64,000 nucleotides of DNA from Irineochytrium annulatum (GCA_027600665.1 JADGJL010000009.1:62001-126000); one strand, 5' to 3'; shown: positions 38,233 through 47,002, numbered from the stretch's first letter. Notes: generated by a model from the letters alone, not told the origin. A program made the numbers and translations.

Positions 38233-38418
38233 CTAATGCTGACGTTGCCGCAGAATGACTGCCATAATGAGTCCGGTGATAGCTCCAGCTATTCCAAACA
38301 GTGTAACACTGGCAATAACCTCAACGGACTGGAGACGAAACAAAAAAGCGATACCGCTGCCAAAGGTGGTTCCAGCGAGAAATCCGAGCGAAATTCCTAA
38401 TTCGTTGGTTAATTTCAT
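38233..38418 (-). CDS. Small two-helix membrane protein
   Basis: The 61-residue protein has two hydrophobic segments (about 8-27 and 32-55) rich in Gly/Ala, with a basic tail RQRQH. No family was recognised. AGGTG lies four bases before the ATG. It sits alone between the tRNA and the glycerol-1-phosphate dehydrogenase gene. Confidence 0.6.
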   Translation of the reverse strand: MKLTNELGISLGFLAGTTFGSGIAFLFRLQSVEVIASVTLFGIAGAITGLIMAVILRQRQH

Positions 38419-38575
38419 AATTCACCTACTTGGACATGTGAGATATGGATTTGCAAATATGGGGAACAGGAAGTAAAGTGTGATCAGGAAAATCATCACA
38501 TTTTATTTCCTTTTTTATCTTGCGGTTTTAACCCGTTAATTATGCATGATATCTCATATGGGAGGGTAAGAGCGA

Positions 38576-39724
38576 ATGAATATGAACGAACGAATTGCAG
38601 CGTGGAATGAAGAAGCACAACAGTGCGCTTGTGGTCATCAACACCGAGTGGTAGATATGCTCATTCATCTGGAAGCCGGGGCCATTCAGAGGTTACCTGG
38701 TTATTTGTCTGAACAAGGGTACCGCCATGTGACGGTTGTTTATGATCGACATACGTTTCGTGCGGCTGGATCTGATGTGCTGAACAGTATTCGGGAAGCG
38801 GGAATGCATGTGGATGAGATCGCTCTGCAGGAGAATCGTACGGGTGATGTTATTGCGGATGAAGCAGCTATTGTGCAGGTCATGTTGGGTGTGAAATTGG
38901 AAAGCCAGGCTGTCATTGCGGTGGGCTCAGGTACCATGCATGATCTGGTGCGATTTGTATGTTCCAAAATGAACAAGCCCTTTCTGTCGATACCGACAGC
39001 GGCTTCAGTGGATGGGTTTACCTCTGCAGGTGCGCCCTTAATTGTAAGCGGCATCAAACAGACATTTCAGGCTGTTCCGCCCGAGGCCATCTTTGCGGAT
39101 ATGAATATTTTGGAGCAAGCTCCCCAAGAGATGACGGCTGCTGGATTCGGAGATATGCTGGGCAAATATACTTCCCTTGCAGACTGGATTGTTTCTCGTG
39201 ATCTGGGAGGAGAACCGTTCTGTCCGGTCGCTTATCGGATGACAGAAGAAGCGCTGAATTCCTGCATTAATCAGGTACAAGCTATTGCGGAGGGGCGAGC
39301 AGAGGGAGTAGCTGCATTAATGGATGCATTAATTATTTCTGGCATCTCCATGCTGATCATTGACCATTCCCGCCCGGCATCCGGGGGTGAGCATCACCTG
39401 TCTCACATCTTGGAGATGGAACTGATGCAGGCTGGAGAAAGACCGGTTCTGCATGGTGCCAAAGTTGGGGTGGCCTGTGCATTGCTTACGGTGAGATATA
39501 AAGAACTTGCACAAACTTCGGGTGAACCAGTATTTGCGATATATAACCAATTACCGGAGGCTGCTCAGCTCATCGCATGGTTGGAGCAAGTAGGTGGACC
39601 TGTGACTACTGAACAACTTGGTGTAACCCCGGAGATGGTGGAACATGCGTTTACCACAGCGCATACGCTTCGTCCTCGATATACCGGGTTGAAATATATC
39701 AATGAAGTGTTAAAAACGAGGTAA
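38576..39724 (+). CDS. egsA: sn-Glycerol-1-phosphate dehydrogenase (AraM/EgsA family)
   Basis: The 382-residue protein belongs to the iron-containing alcohol-dehydrogenase superfamily: GSGTMHDL for NAD(P) binding, IPTAASVDGFTSAGAPLI, metal ligands expected in AGFGDMLGK, GGEHHLSH and LHGAKVG. In B. subtilis AraM makes sn-glycerol 1-phosphate, used for archaea-like heptaprenylglycerol lipid. GGAGG precedes the ATG. No PcrB-like synthase gene is adjacent. A palindrome TTAACCCGTTAA lies about 37 bases upstream of the start (38528-38539). Confidence 0.88.
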   Translation: MNMNERIAAWNEEAQQCACGHQHRVVDMLIHLEAGAIQRLPGYLSEQGYRHVTVVYDRHTFRAAGSDVLNSIREAGMHVDEIALQENRTGDVIADEAAIVQVMLGVKLESQAVIAVGSGTMHDLVRFVCSKMNKPFLSIPTAASVDGFTSAGAPLIVSGIKQTFQAVPPEAIFADMNILEQAPQEMTAAGFGDMLGKYTSLADWIVSRDLGGEPFCPVAYRMTEEALNSCINQVQAIAEGRAEGVAALMDALIISGISMLIIDHSRPASGGEHHLSHILEMELMQAGERPVLHGAKVGVACALLTVRYKELAQTSGEPVFAIYNQLPEAAQLIAWLEQVGGPVTTEQLGVTPEMVEHAFTTAHTLRPRYTGLKYINEVLKTR

Positions 39725-39896
39725 GGGTTATTTCTAAGGATGTATGGTCTCCGAGATTGCATAGTATTGGCTTCTAGTGGGCTGAAATGGCCTTGGTTTG
39801 GATTAGAAAGCCGTGAAGGGGATCACCTGACGGTGTTGGCGTAAGTGCCAGCAAGGCTGCTTCAAGGTCGGGAGAGAAGAGGGGTATGTTTCATTT

Positions 39897-39938
39897 TAAA
39901 AAGGCTCTGGCCTCCTGGGAGGAGATCAGAGCCTTTTG
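39897..39938. terminator. Bidirectional terminator between egsA and the HTH gene
   Basis: AAAAAGGCTCTG-CCTCC and GGAGG-CAGAGCCTTTT form an interrupted stem with T-runs on both strands, between convergent genes. The stretch 39725-39896 holds no recognised element. Confidence 0.88.
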
Positions 39939-39951
39939 GTTGTTCGCTTAT

Positions 39952-40548
39952 TTAGTTGTTGCGACGATCTTTCAAGATGACATCTGCGAACAAAATAGTT
40001 TTCGGGATGCGGAAAAATTGCTCCGCTTGTTCCTGAAACGCAGCGGAAGGCAGTGTTCCCTGATGCAGCCATTTGCGGAAAGTGCCGGGATGAACCCCGA
40101 TCCAGTGGCTGACATCTGTCACCGACAAATCATGGACCATACACAAGCCTGTCAAGATACGGTTACTAACCGGAGAACGGGTCACTGTACGCTTCATGAA
40201 GCGAGATGACTCGGGTTGACATATGACAGGGCTATTACGCACAACTTCCTCATTAAAAAGAATGTGGCGGGGATAGCCGAGCAATTGGCAGGTCTTGTCC
40301 AAATTGGTACTGCCGGGTATCCGTCCTTCATATACCCACGCACTGACACTGCGTGAAGAGATGGAAAGGTCTTCTGCGAGCTGGGACAATTTGATATCAT
40401 TGGCCATCAGCACGGCGAGAAGAACACGATTACGGATTTGACAGCGTGTCGGTTTTCGGAATCGTTTAACACGGACGCCTTTTCCCAAGTATTTACGGTT
40501 GATCAGAGACCACGCCTGGATGGAATGTTGTTCTGGTTGATTAGGCAT
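39952..40548 (-). CDS. Protein with two tandem XRE-like helix-turn-helix domains
   Basis: The 198-residue basic protein contains two similar helix-turn-helix units: LSQLAEDLSISSRSVSAWVY (about 55-75) and VTDVSHWIGVHPGTFRKWLH (about 145-165), each followed by a short EGRIPG/QGTLPS turn. The duplicated layout suggests DNA binding as a monomer, or a scaffold binding two sites. GGAGG is four bases before the ATG. No partner gene is adjacent and no phage genes surround it. The target is unknown. Confidence 0.78.
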   Translation of the reverse strand: MPNQPEQHSIQAWSLINRKYLGKGVRVKRFRKPTRCQIRNRVLLAVLMANDIKLSQLAEDLSISSRSVSAWVYEGRIPGSTNLDKTCQLLGYPRHILFNEEVVRNSPVICQPESSRFMKRTVTRSPVSNRILTGLCMVHDLSVTDVSHWIGVHPGTFRKWLHQGTLPSAAFQEQAEQFFRIPKTILFADVILKDRRNN

Positions 40549-40573
40549 ATTTCCTCCGATTTTTTTTAACCAA

Positions 40574-40603
40574 ATACTACAATAAACAACGGGGTACTTT
40601 CAA
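40574..40603 (-). promoter_or_regulatory. Promoter of the double-HTH gene
   Basis: On the minus strand TTGAAA (40598-40603), 18 bp, TAGTAT (40574-40579), 26 bases before the start codon. Confidence 0.55.
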
Positions 40604-40986
40604 GTGCCGGGTTTACCTGTTTCAAATGCGTCAATGCGTCAATTCCTGATAAAGAGGGAACTACGAACTAGACCATACGCAATTCACATCCTAGTATATT
40701 CCTAGATTACAATGTTTCACTAAAAATGAAGGGACAAAATGAGCAGGATTAAAGATAATATAGTTCTAATTACTTATTATTAGGTCTGAAGAACTTTTAT
40801 CTATTTTTTGTTGATATGATGCGGTTTATTTCCCTGAATTCCCCAAAAATTATTGGATGTGCTTCAACGCATCCGGTAGAAGGTGTGCACAAATCTGAAA
40901 GATAAATCCGCAAGTTCAGCATGACATGTGACCTGTCAAATCTCTTACTTTTACATATATTGTAGGGTACTCAAGTAAAGGGAGAG
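40604..40986. other. Gene-free A/T-rich gap before the holin-like gene
   Basis: No ORF, terminator or RNA gene is evident. A short direct repeat (AATGCGTC twice, 40625-40641) is present. GGGTACT followed by CAAGT occurs at 40592-40605 and again near 40967-40978, at either end of the gap. Confidence 0.4.
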
Positions 40987-41541
40987 GTGAGGAACGTGAA
41001 TCTGTCTGTGAATACCTTTGCTGCCATCTCGGGAGCGATAGTTACGTTTGCTTTTGGTGGATGGGATCAATTGCTGAGCCTGCTCGCGGTCGCGATGGCT
41101 GTGGATTATGTCACAGGTTTGGCAGCTGCGGTGAGAAGTGGTACGGGGTTGAATAGCAACATTGGCTTCTGGGGGCTTGCTCGCAAAGGGCTCATGCTGA
41201 CCGTTGTCTTGCTTGCTCACCGAATTGACCTGATCATGGGAACCGATATTATCAAGGGAGGAGCTATTTATTTCTACCTCGTCAATGAACTGATCTCGAT
41301 AACTGAAAACTATGCGAGAATCGGCCTTCCATTGCCCGGAAAGCTCAGACAGGCTATAGCAGTGTTGAAGAAACAGGAAGATCAGGAGTATTTGCCGGAT
41401 CGGGAATGGTCAATTCCACAAAGCGAGGATAGTCTCCAACAGCAGGCTGAAACAGGACAAACTTCGCAGGATGAATCCGCGAAACAGGTGGAAGATGGTT
41501 CCCGAGAAAAATCCGAACCGAAAAGAGATGGTTCGGGTTAG
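40987..41541 (+). CDS. Phage-holin-family membrane protein with long hydrophilic tail
   Basis: The 184-residue protein has three or four membrane segments in its first 120 residues with the family pattern FGGWDQLLSLLAVAMAVDYVTG, GFWGLARKG and NELISITENYARIGLPLPGKL, as in the small phage-lysis/secretion holins. A hydrophilic Glu/Gln/Ser/Lys tail of about 60 residues follows, which holins of this family usually lack. Start is GTG at 40987 or 40996; AAGGGAGAG lies directly upstream. No endolysin, phage structural or toxin gene is nearby, so lysis is unproven; it may serve in spore or wall processes. Confidence 0.78.
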   Translation: MRNVNLSVNTFAAISGAIVTFAFGGWDQLLSLLAVAMAVDYVTGLAAAVRSGTGLNSNIGFWGLARKGLMLTVVLLAHRIDLIMGTDIIKGGAIYFYLVNELISITENYARIGLPLPGKLRQAIAVLKKQEDQEYLPDREWSIPQSEDSLQQQAETGQTSQDESAKQVEDGSREKSEPKRDGSG

Positions 41542-41664
41542 TTTTTCTTTTCAAGAGAACGTTTCCAAGTATCCTTTCGTAATAGAGAACGTTATGATAT
41601 ATTTTGGATACATGAAAATTCATTCATTTCTACTATTATTATATTAAACGAGGTGCTTGCTCAG

Positions 41665-41952
41665 ATGATTAAACATATTGTCCTGTTCAAAATGAAAGAT
41701 CGCTCAACAGAAAGTATTGAAGCTGCTGCCCAGGTACTCCGTAATCTGGAGGGTAAGATTGATGTTCTGGTTTCACTTGAAATCGGGATTGATGTGCTTC
41801 GCTCGGAGAGATCGTTCGACATTTCACTCACGGCGGAGTTTGCGTCACTGGAGGATCTTCAGGCGTATCAGGTACATCCGCTTCATCAGGAAGTTATCAA
41901 GTACATGAATGAAGTCAGAGAACAGTCGATTGCAGTGGACTACGAGATCTGA
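41665..41952 (+). CDS. Dabb-family (stress-responsive A/B barrel) protein
   Basis: The 95-residue protein starts MIKHIVLFKMKDRS, the signature of the dimeric alpha/beta-barrel (Dabb) family, and contains DISLTAEFASLEDLQAYQVH-type second-half features. Known members are stress-induced or act on small aromatic substrates. A GAGGTG box lies nine bases before the ATG at 41665; an earlier ATG at 41653 lacks a site. It is the first gene of a co-directional series reaching 43512. Confidence 0.85.
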   Translation: MIKHIVLFKMKDRSTESIEAAAQVLRNLEGKIDVLVSLEIGIDVLRSERSFDISLTAEFASLEDLQAYQVHPLHQEVIKYMNEVREQSIAVDYEI

Positions 41953-41991
41953 TCTGTTATTCAAACTACGTTGAGATAAAGGGGACTCTGC

Positions 41992-42102
41992 ATGAGCGAT
42001 TTAAGAGACGTTATGGAATTTCTATATATTTTTGTTGTGTTTCTAATCGCTTGTCCTGTGATGATATTCTGGCTTAAGCGAAGAGGGAAACGGAACCGAT
42101 AA
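41992..42102 (+). CDS. 36-residue single-pass membrane peptide
   Basis: AAAGGGG six bases before an ATG opens a 36-codon frame: a short polar N terminus (MSDLRDVMEF), one hydrophobic helix (about 10-28, including LIACPVMIFWL) and a basic end KRRGKRNR. The positive C terminus predicts the N terminus outside. It sits 39 bases after the Dabb gene and 23 before the HepT-like gene on the same strand. Function unknown; the strong ribosome site and layout make it a credible gene. Confidence 0.65.
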   Translation: MSDLRDVMEFLYIFVVFLIACPVMIFWLKRRGKRNR

Positions 42103-42125
42103 CTCACTGAACGGGAAGTGAACGA

Positions 42126-42587
42126 ATGTATTATGTGAACAGAGAACAGATTGCCCGCCGGCTTGCTGCTGTACCGGAAGTAGCTGAAGGGCTTCGCCGC
42201 GCAGCGCAGGCTTGGGATGGCAGTCTCATGCTGGGGATGGTTCAGGAGCGGTGTCTTCATCTGGCGATTGAGATTGTTACCGATGTGGGAAGTTATCTGA
42301 TTGATGGCTTCATCATGAGAGATGCGAGCAGCTATGATGATATTATTCAGATTAATTATGAAGAAAAGGTTTTTGACAATTCGACCTATGAGATCTTGCG
42401 TCAGCTTGTGACGTTACGCAAACCACTGGTGCAGGATTATTACAGTTGGGAGCGATCTGAGCTCCATCCGCTTAGCATAGAGTTGCCGAACATACTTGAA
42501 CATTTTACTACACAGGTTAGCGCATACGTGGAAACAGAACTTGGTCCTTTCAATGCGGCACAAGCCGAGGGACAGCGCAAGGAATGA
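42126..42587 (+). CDS. DUF86 / HepT-like protein (YutE-like)
   Basis: The 153-residue helical protein matches the DUF86 family: LGMVQERCLHLAIEIVTDVG and SYLIDGFIMRDASSYDDII, then LRKPLVQDYY. DUF86 proteins share the HepT fold; in HepT a conserved R-x4-6-H motif is catalytic. Here the corresponding segment has RKPLVQ, with Gln in place of His, as in my recollection of YutE. No MntA-type nucleotidyltransferase partner is adjacent, so a toxin-antitoxin role is not supported. Confidence 0.82.
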   Translation: MYYVNREQIARRLAAVPEVAEGLRRAAQAWDGSLMLGMVQERCLHLAIEIVTDVGSYLIDGFIMRDASSYDDIIQINYEEKVFDNSTYEILRQLVTLRKPLVQDYYSWERSELHPLSIELPNILEHFTTQVSAYVETELGPFNAAQAEGQRKE

Positions 42588-42597
42588 GGGAAATCGC

Positions 42598-43512
42598 ATG
42601 ACAAATGAATCAAAAGAATTCAATGAAGTAAATACTGAAAGAAAAGAACCGAATGAAACGCCTTCCGGATTCCATCCGGTGTATATGGTTGAGCTCCTGT
42701 TCCGGGAACGTCCGGAGGTAGATCGCCTGCGTTTGCAGGAAGCGATGATTCGTCATACAGGACAAGTTCGACTGGATGTGAAACAAGGAACTGGAGAGCA
42801 AGAGCATGAGATGTTAGTCTTCTACCATCTGGACCATAAGGTATCTTTTCAGGAAGGGGCTATCCCTGCTCAGACCTGCATGCTTCCAGTGAATGAAATC
42901 GCAGATCGTGCACGTTTTGGCGGAGCTGTGCAACAAGCATGGCATTGGCCGGAAGTGGGACAAGTTGTCAAAGCTTCGCGTTATTCCATCCGGATACATG
43001 ATATGTTCACGGCTGCCATGCCTCGTAAACAGCGTTTGGAGCTGTTCCAGAAAACTGTACTGGCAATTATGGAGAGTTTGACCTGTGATGCGCTGTATTG
43101 GTATGGCAGTGATAAGCTGGTTGAACCGGAAGCTTATACGCAAGCTCAGGAACGTGAGGAACATCTGTATGCAGCTATGAACGTTCGGATGTATCAGGCT
43201 GGAGGTACGGAGGAACAGCGCGGGTTGGTCATGGATACCGTAGGATTGTCTGCGCTGGGTGTACCTGATGTACAGTGTCACTTCGTTGGTCTTGATCCAG
43301 ATACGGTGGCACAGACCTTACTGGGTGCAGCGTATTACATATTTGATCAGGGAGATGTCCTGCAAGATGGACAGACGCTGGGTTCTTCAGGTGGACGTCG
43401 CTGGCGTTGTGAACATCAGGCGGCATTAATTGCACCAGGACGATATGTCATTGATTTGGACCCGGGTGATGAGCATGCGGCGGCTGATCTTGAGCCGGCT
43501 CGTCAGAATTGA
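42598..43512 (+). CDS. DUF4261 domain protein
   Basis: This 304-residue protein has an N-terminal charged tail, then YMVELLFRERPEVDRLRLQE, VSFQEGAIPAQ and a C-terminal half with the DUF4261 features DALYWYGSDKLV, VMDTVGLSALGVPDVQCHF and YIFDQGDVLQDGQT. No catalytic motif was recognised. GAGGG lies six to eight bases before the ATG at 42598; earlier in-frame starts fall inside the HepT-like gene. It follows that gene by ten bases and is probably co-transcribed. Function unknown. Confidence 0.85.
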   Translation: MTNESKEFNEVNTERKEPNETPSGFHPVYMVELLFRERPEVDRLRLQEAMIRHTGQVRLDVKQGTGEQEHEMLVFYHLDHKVSFQEGAIPAQTCMLPVNEIADRARFGGAVQQAWHWPEVGQVVKASRYSIRIHDMFTAAMPRKQRLELFQKTVLAIMESLTCDALYWYGSDKLVEPEAYTQAQEREEHLYAAMNVRMYQAGGTEEQRGLVMDTVGLSALGVPDVQCHFVGLDPDTVAQTLLGAAYYIFDQGDVLQDGQTLGSSGGRRWRCEHQAALIAPGRYVIDLDPGDEHAAADLEPARQN

Positions 43513-43699
43513 GTTTAAATCCAAGACATTCTGTAGCCATTCAAAAAGGGCGTTCAGATTATTTTTAACATCTGGAGTGTCAAGTCAAGCATGTGCTGCT
43601 TATAATGCATCAACAGAGTAGGCATTCGCCCGGATGGCTGAGCGACAGATCGTTGCTTCTGATCCGGTACTTAAACCATAGTAAAGGGAGAGATGTGAC

Positions 43700-44080
43700 G
43701 TGAAGGATTCTAACAAAAGTTTGTTGTGGGGAGCTCTTATTGGCTCCGTGGTAGGTTCTGTAACAGCGTTATTGCTGGCGCCGAAATCGGGTCGTGAACT
43801 TCGTCAGGATATTACAGAAGGTGCTCGTCAGGTATCGGAGAAAGGTCAGGAACTGGCTGGAATCGTGGGGGAACAAAGTTCACAGATCGTATCCAAGGTT
43901 AAAGAGACCGCAGATGTCGTGATTCAGGATATTCAATCCTGGCGCAATTGCGGCGAAGGAAAAGAAATTCGTATATCGGCAGCCATTGTAGATACCGCCG
44001 ATATCGATAAAACAGTTGATGAATCCGGCAATGACATCGTAGCGAAGCTTCCTGCGGATGAGTCCAAGGACGACAACTAA
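43700..44080 (+). CDS. YtxH-domain protein
   Basis: The 126-residue protein starts at a GTG with AAGGGAGAG upstream. A hydrophobic helix with the YtxH pattern LLWGALIGSVVGSVTALLLAPKSGRELR is followed by an amphipathic helical region (DITEGARQVSEKGQEL). B. subtilis YtxH is a general-stress protein. The C-terminal 40 residues are acidic and not conserved by eye. A TATAAT near 43609 may belong to its promoter. No sigma-B promoter was recognised. Confidence 0.85.
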   Translation: MKDSNKSLLWGALIGSVVGSVTALLLAPKSGRELRQDITEGARQVSEKGQELAGIVGEQSSQIVSKVKETADVVIQDIQSWRNCGEGKEIRISAAIVDTADIDKTVDESGNDIVAKLPADESKDDN

Positions 44081-44093
44081 GCAAGCTTGAGAT

Positions 44094-44133
44094 AAGCAGG
44101 CTTTCCTCTATTTAGAGGAGAGCCTGCTTTGTT
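44094..44133 (+). terminator. Terminator after the ytxH-like gene
   Basis: AAGCAGGCT-TCCTC-TATTTA-GAGGA-AGCCTGCTTT is a long stem; the T-run is short. Confidence 0.82.
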
Positions 44134-44298
44134 GCGTGTCCACACATAGAAGACATAGCGCTGATTTAATTTGAACGCTGCGATGAAATCGGGTAAGATG
44201 TAGGTACCTTTTTGCCGGAATGTTCATACGGTAGGAAGAAAGCTTTGGGAAACAAACGTAATGAGAACCAATTCAATGAAGAAGGAAGCGGTGTGTTC

Positions 44299-45108
44299 GT
44301 GCAGCAAGCAATCGCTATATTAGACTCCGGTGTGGGGGGATTGACCGTCGCCAAGGAAGTGATGCGTCAGCTCCCGCGGGAAAAGATCATTTATTTTGGG
44401 GATACTGCCCGGACACCGTACGGACCCCGTTCGTCCGAACAAGTAAAACAATTTACGGAACAAATCGTTGATTTCTTGATCCAGTTCGATCCGAAGGTTA
44501 TCGTTATCGCCTGTAACACAGCAACAGCGGCCGCGTTGGAGTATATCCGTTCCAAGGTGAATATGCCCGTCATTGGTGTTATACATCCGGGTGCGCGGGC
44601 AGCAATCACAGCGACACGTACAGGACGTATTGGTGTGATTGGTACCACGGGTACCATAGGTAGTGGGGCATATACATCGGCACTTAAACAGTTGTCCCCC
44701 TATATTGATGTGGTCAGTCAGGCTTGTCCGGCGCTGGTGCCGTTGGTGGAACAAGGTGAATTTCGTTCCGAGCACACGACACATACGGTGGAGCAATCAT
44801 TAGGCGAGATCAAACAGCAGCCAATAGATTGTCTTATTCTGGGTTGTACGCATTATCCCTTTCTCATGGACACCATTCAGGAAGTTATGGGACAGGAAGT
44901 GAAGTTAATCAGTTCGGCAGATGAAACGGCACGTGAAATCAGTACGATTTTATATGATAAACGAAAGTTGGCCAGTGGGGATGAGACTCCGGTGCATCAG
45001 TTTTTCTGCACTGGCGACCCTCGCATGTTCCAGAATATCACCCGTCGCTGGTTGGGAGAGCAGATCTCCAAGACTCCTGTTGTCTGGCAGGTTACGCAAT
45101 TATCCTAG
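44299..45108 (+). CDS. racE: Glutamate racemase
   Basis: The 269-residue protein has the racemase signatures ILDSGVGGLTV, a first catalytic Cys in ACNTATAAAL, and a second in LGCTHYP. It converts L- to D-glutamate for peptidoglycan. Start: the reading frame is open from 44212, but the region before QQAIAILDS is not conserved. A GTG at 44299 with AAGGAAG ten bases upstream gives a length close to B. subtilis RacE; a GTG at 44293 is the alternative. Confidence 0.93.
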   Translation: MQQAIAILDSGVGGLTVAKEVMRQLPREKIIYFGDTARTPYGPRSSEQVKQFTEQIVDFLIQFDPKVIVIACNTATAAALEYIRSKVNMPVIGVIHPGARAAITATRTGRIGVIGTTGTIGSGAYTSALKQLSPYIDVVSQACPALVPLVEQGEFRSEHTTHTVEQSLGEIKQQPIDCLILGCTHYPFLMDTIQEVMGQEVKLISSADETAREISTILYDKRKLASGDETPVHQFFCTGDPRMFQNITRRWLGEQISKTPVVWQVTQLS

Positions 45109-45163
45109 TTATACTCAAAATATGCATGAATCAGACTTTAAATTAATGTATTTGATAATGAAT

Positions 45164-45196
45164 GATCCCGGAACTGTGAAGTTTCGGGATTTTTTG
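45164..45196 (+). terminator. Terminator after racE
   Basis: ATCCCG-GAAC-TGTGAA-GTTT-CGGGATTTTTT, about 55 bases after the stop. Confidence 0.88.
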
Positions 45197-45335
45197 TCAT
45201 GATTATGCATCAACAGGTGATGAACATGATTCATGTCACATGACGGACAACCCGACCTGCATACATATGTTACATAGACGAAGTTGGTGAGAACCGGACA
45301 GGAGACCTGTCTTTTCCTGTGGAAAGGAGAGCAAC

Positions 45336-46547
45336 ATGGAACTGCAATGGATTATCGTTCAGCGGGGAGATACACTGCCGCGAATTGCGTCAGCACACCA
45401 TATGACCAGGGAGTTACTTGCCGCACTGAACCCGGAAGCAGCCGCCCAGCCTTACTTGCTGGCAGGTCAGATGCTGCGTATTGTGCCCGGGACAGGTCGC
45501 AGATATGCTGTACCGCCTGGAGAACGTGTAGGGGAGATTGCAGGGAGATTTGGTCTGGAGGAAGAAGCGTTGCGACAGGCCAATCCCGAAATCACCAATA
45601 TTACCGACTGGGTTGGTCGCTGTATTCATATTCCGGCTTCGAATGGAAAAACTATTGTAAAGATTCAGGGAGAGTATGGTTATAGAGAATTAATCAAGGA
45701 TATAAACAAGCTGGAGCATCAATACCCGTTTATCGAAACGGGGTCCATTGGAACAAGTGTCATGGGGAAGTCGCTGCCTTATTTGCGTATCGGGCAAGGG
45801 CCGAGACATATCCATGTTAACGCTTCTGTTCATGCTAATGAGTGGCTGACATCAGCAGTTCTGATGAAGTTTATCGAAGAGTATGCCGAGGCATATAGTG
45901 CACATGGGACATGGCATCAATACCAGACGGAACGCTGGATGAAAGAGACGACACTCTGGGCAGTGCCGATGGTTAATCCGGACGGGGTCGAATTGGTTCA
46001 GGAAGGTGTAGTCAATCACCACCCACATGCACAGCAGTTGTTAGCCTGGAATGCCGGCAGATCAAATTTCACCCATTGGAAGGCCAACATCAGAGGTGTG
46101 GATCTGAATGATCAATTTCCCGCCCATTGGGATGATGAGGTAGCGAGAAGAGGTGTGATCTCACCTGGTCCCAGGGATTATGCAGGGACAGCTCCATTAA
46201 CCGAACCGGAGGCACAGGCGCTTGCGCAGTGGACGAAGCAACACACATTCGAGGCGGTTGTATCCCTGCATAGTCAGGGACAGGAAATCTATTGGAACTA
46301 CCGTGATCTGGAACCCAGAGAGAGTGCTCCGCTGTCGCGTAGACTCGCCAAAGCTTCGGGTTACAAAGCGGTGAAGCTCGGTGGCAGTGATGCCGGATAC
46401 AAAGACTGGTTTATCCAAGCTTTTGGTAAGCCGGGCTTCACGGTGGAAGTTGGGTTGGGTGTTAATCCGCTTCCCGTTGAACAGTTTGATGATATCTGTA
46501 TCGAAGTGGGAATGTTGCTGGCTGAACTGTTATCTAATGGACAGTGA
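45336..46547 (+). CDS. LysM-M14 metallopeptidase (gamma-D-Glu-mDAP endopeptidase type)
   Basis: The 403-residue protein has two N-terminal LysM modules (about 4-50 and 55-100) and a zinc carboxypeptidase M14 domain. Zinc ligands are expected in ASVHANEWLTS (His and Glu) and SLHSQGQ, the catalytic Glu in FTVEVGLG. The combination matches endopeptidase I type enzymes that cut gamma-D-glutamyl-mDAP bonds in spore or wall peptidoglycan. No signal peptide is seen, as in sporulation enzymes such as the B. sphaericus enzyme. AAAGGAGA precedes the ATG. Confidence 0.9.
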   Translation: MELQWIIVQRGDTLPRIASAHHMTRELLAALNPEAAAQPYLLAGQMLRIVPGTGRRYAVPPGERVGEIAGRFGLEEEALRQANPEITNITDWVGRCIHIPASNGKTIVKIQGEYGYRELIKDINKLEHQYPFIETGSIGTSVMGKSLPYLRIGQGPRHIHVNASVHANEWLTSAVLMKFIEEYAEAYSAHGTWHQYQTERWMKETTLWAVPMVNPDGVELVQEGVVNHHPHAQQLLAWNAGRSNFTHWKANIRGVDLNDQFPAHWDDEVARRGVISPGPRDYAGTAPLTEPEAQALAQWTKQHTFEAVVSLHSQGQEIYWNYRDLEPRESAPLSRRLAKASGYKAVKLGGSDAGYKDWFIQAFGKPGFTVEVGLGVNPLPVEQFDDICIEVGMLLAELLSNGQ

Positions 46548-46601
46548 GGCAAGACCCTGAATGATGATGGTGTGAAACTTAACGGTAGATCATTCGTATA
46601 A

Positions 46602-46637
46602 CAGGAACGGACGCTATGAGCGACGTTCCGTTTTTAT
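46602..46637 (+). terminator. Terminator after the M14 peptidase gene
   Basis: GGAACG and CGTTCC arms flank an imperfect inner stem and are followed by GTTTTTATT. Confidence 0.65.
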
Positions 46638-46744
46638 TATTTTTTTTATTGTGGCTTATTATGACATACGTTCTGGATGGTTTTCGAACGGGTAATGATG
46701 GATGTGCCGTTTGGCGATATATATTATTATACGGAGGGATTCGC

Positions 46745-47002
46745 ATGAAGTGGAGAAGACTGCTGTCATTCAAACGATGGACACAAGTTTTCAAAAGGCT
46801 CCCCCGGCTGCTCCGGGCTCCGCAGATTCCTTTGGGAGAAAAGCTGTTATTTATTATTCCGGCCCTGTTGTACTGGGTGCTTCCTGACGTGATGCCGTTT
46901 ATGCCCATCGATGATATCGGGGTTACTTTGATTCTGATGAATTGGTTTGTAAGCCGGGCAGAACGTAAATATCCTGTGCTTCAGGAGGGTGCACCTTCTT
47001 AA
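46745..47002 (+). CDS. YkvA/DUF1232-family small membrane protein
   Basis: The 85-residue protein begins with a basic helix and contains the DUF1232 core IPLGEKLLFIIPALLYWVLP, then DVMPFMPIDDIGVT. Such proteins are small membrane proteins of unknown function. GGAGGG lies six bases before the ATG at 46745; the longer frame from 46616 runs through the preceding terminator and is not used. Confidence 0.85.
   Translation: MKWRRLLSFKRWTQVFKRLPRLLRAPQIPLGEKLLFIIPALLYWVLPDVMPFMPIDDIGVTLILMNWFVSRAERKYPVLQEGAPS

Noticed and set aside
39886..40209. 107-codon plus-strand ORF
   Set aside because: It starts in a bidirectional terminator and lies antisense to the double-HTH gene.
40987..41541. Prophage remnant around the holin-like gene
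   Set aside because: No integrase, terminase, structural or endolysin gene and no attachment repeat is seen nearby.
42126..42587. HepT/MntA toxin-antitoxin module
   Set aside because: There is no nucleotidyltransferase gene next to it and the catalytic His is replaced; it resembles YutE-type DUF86 proteins.
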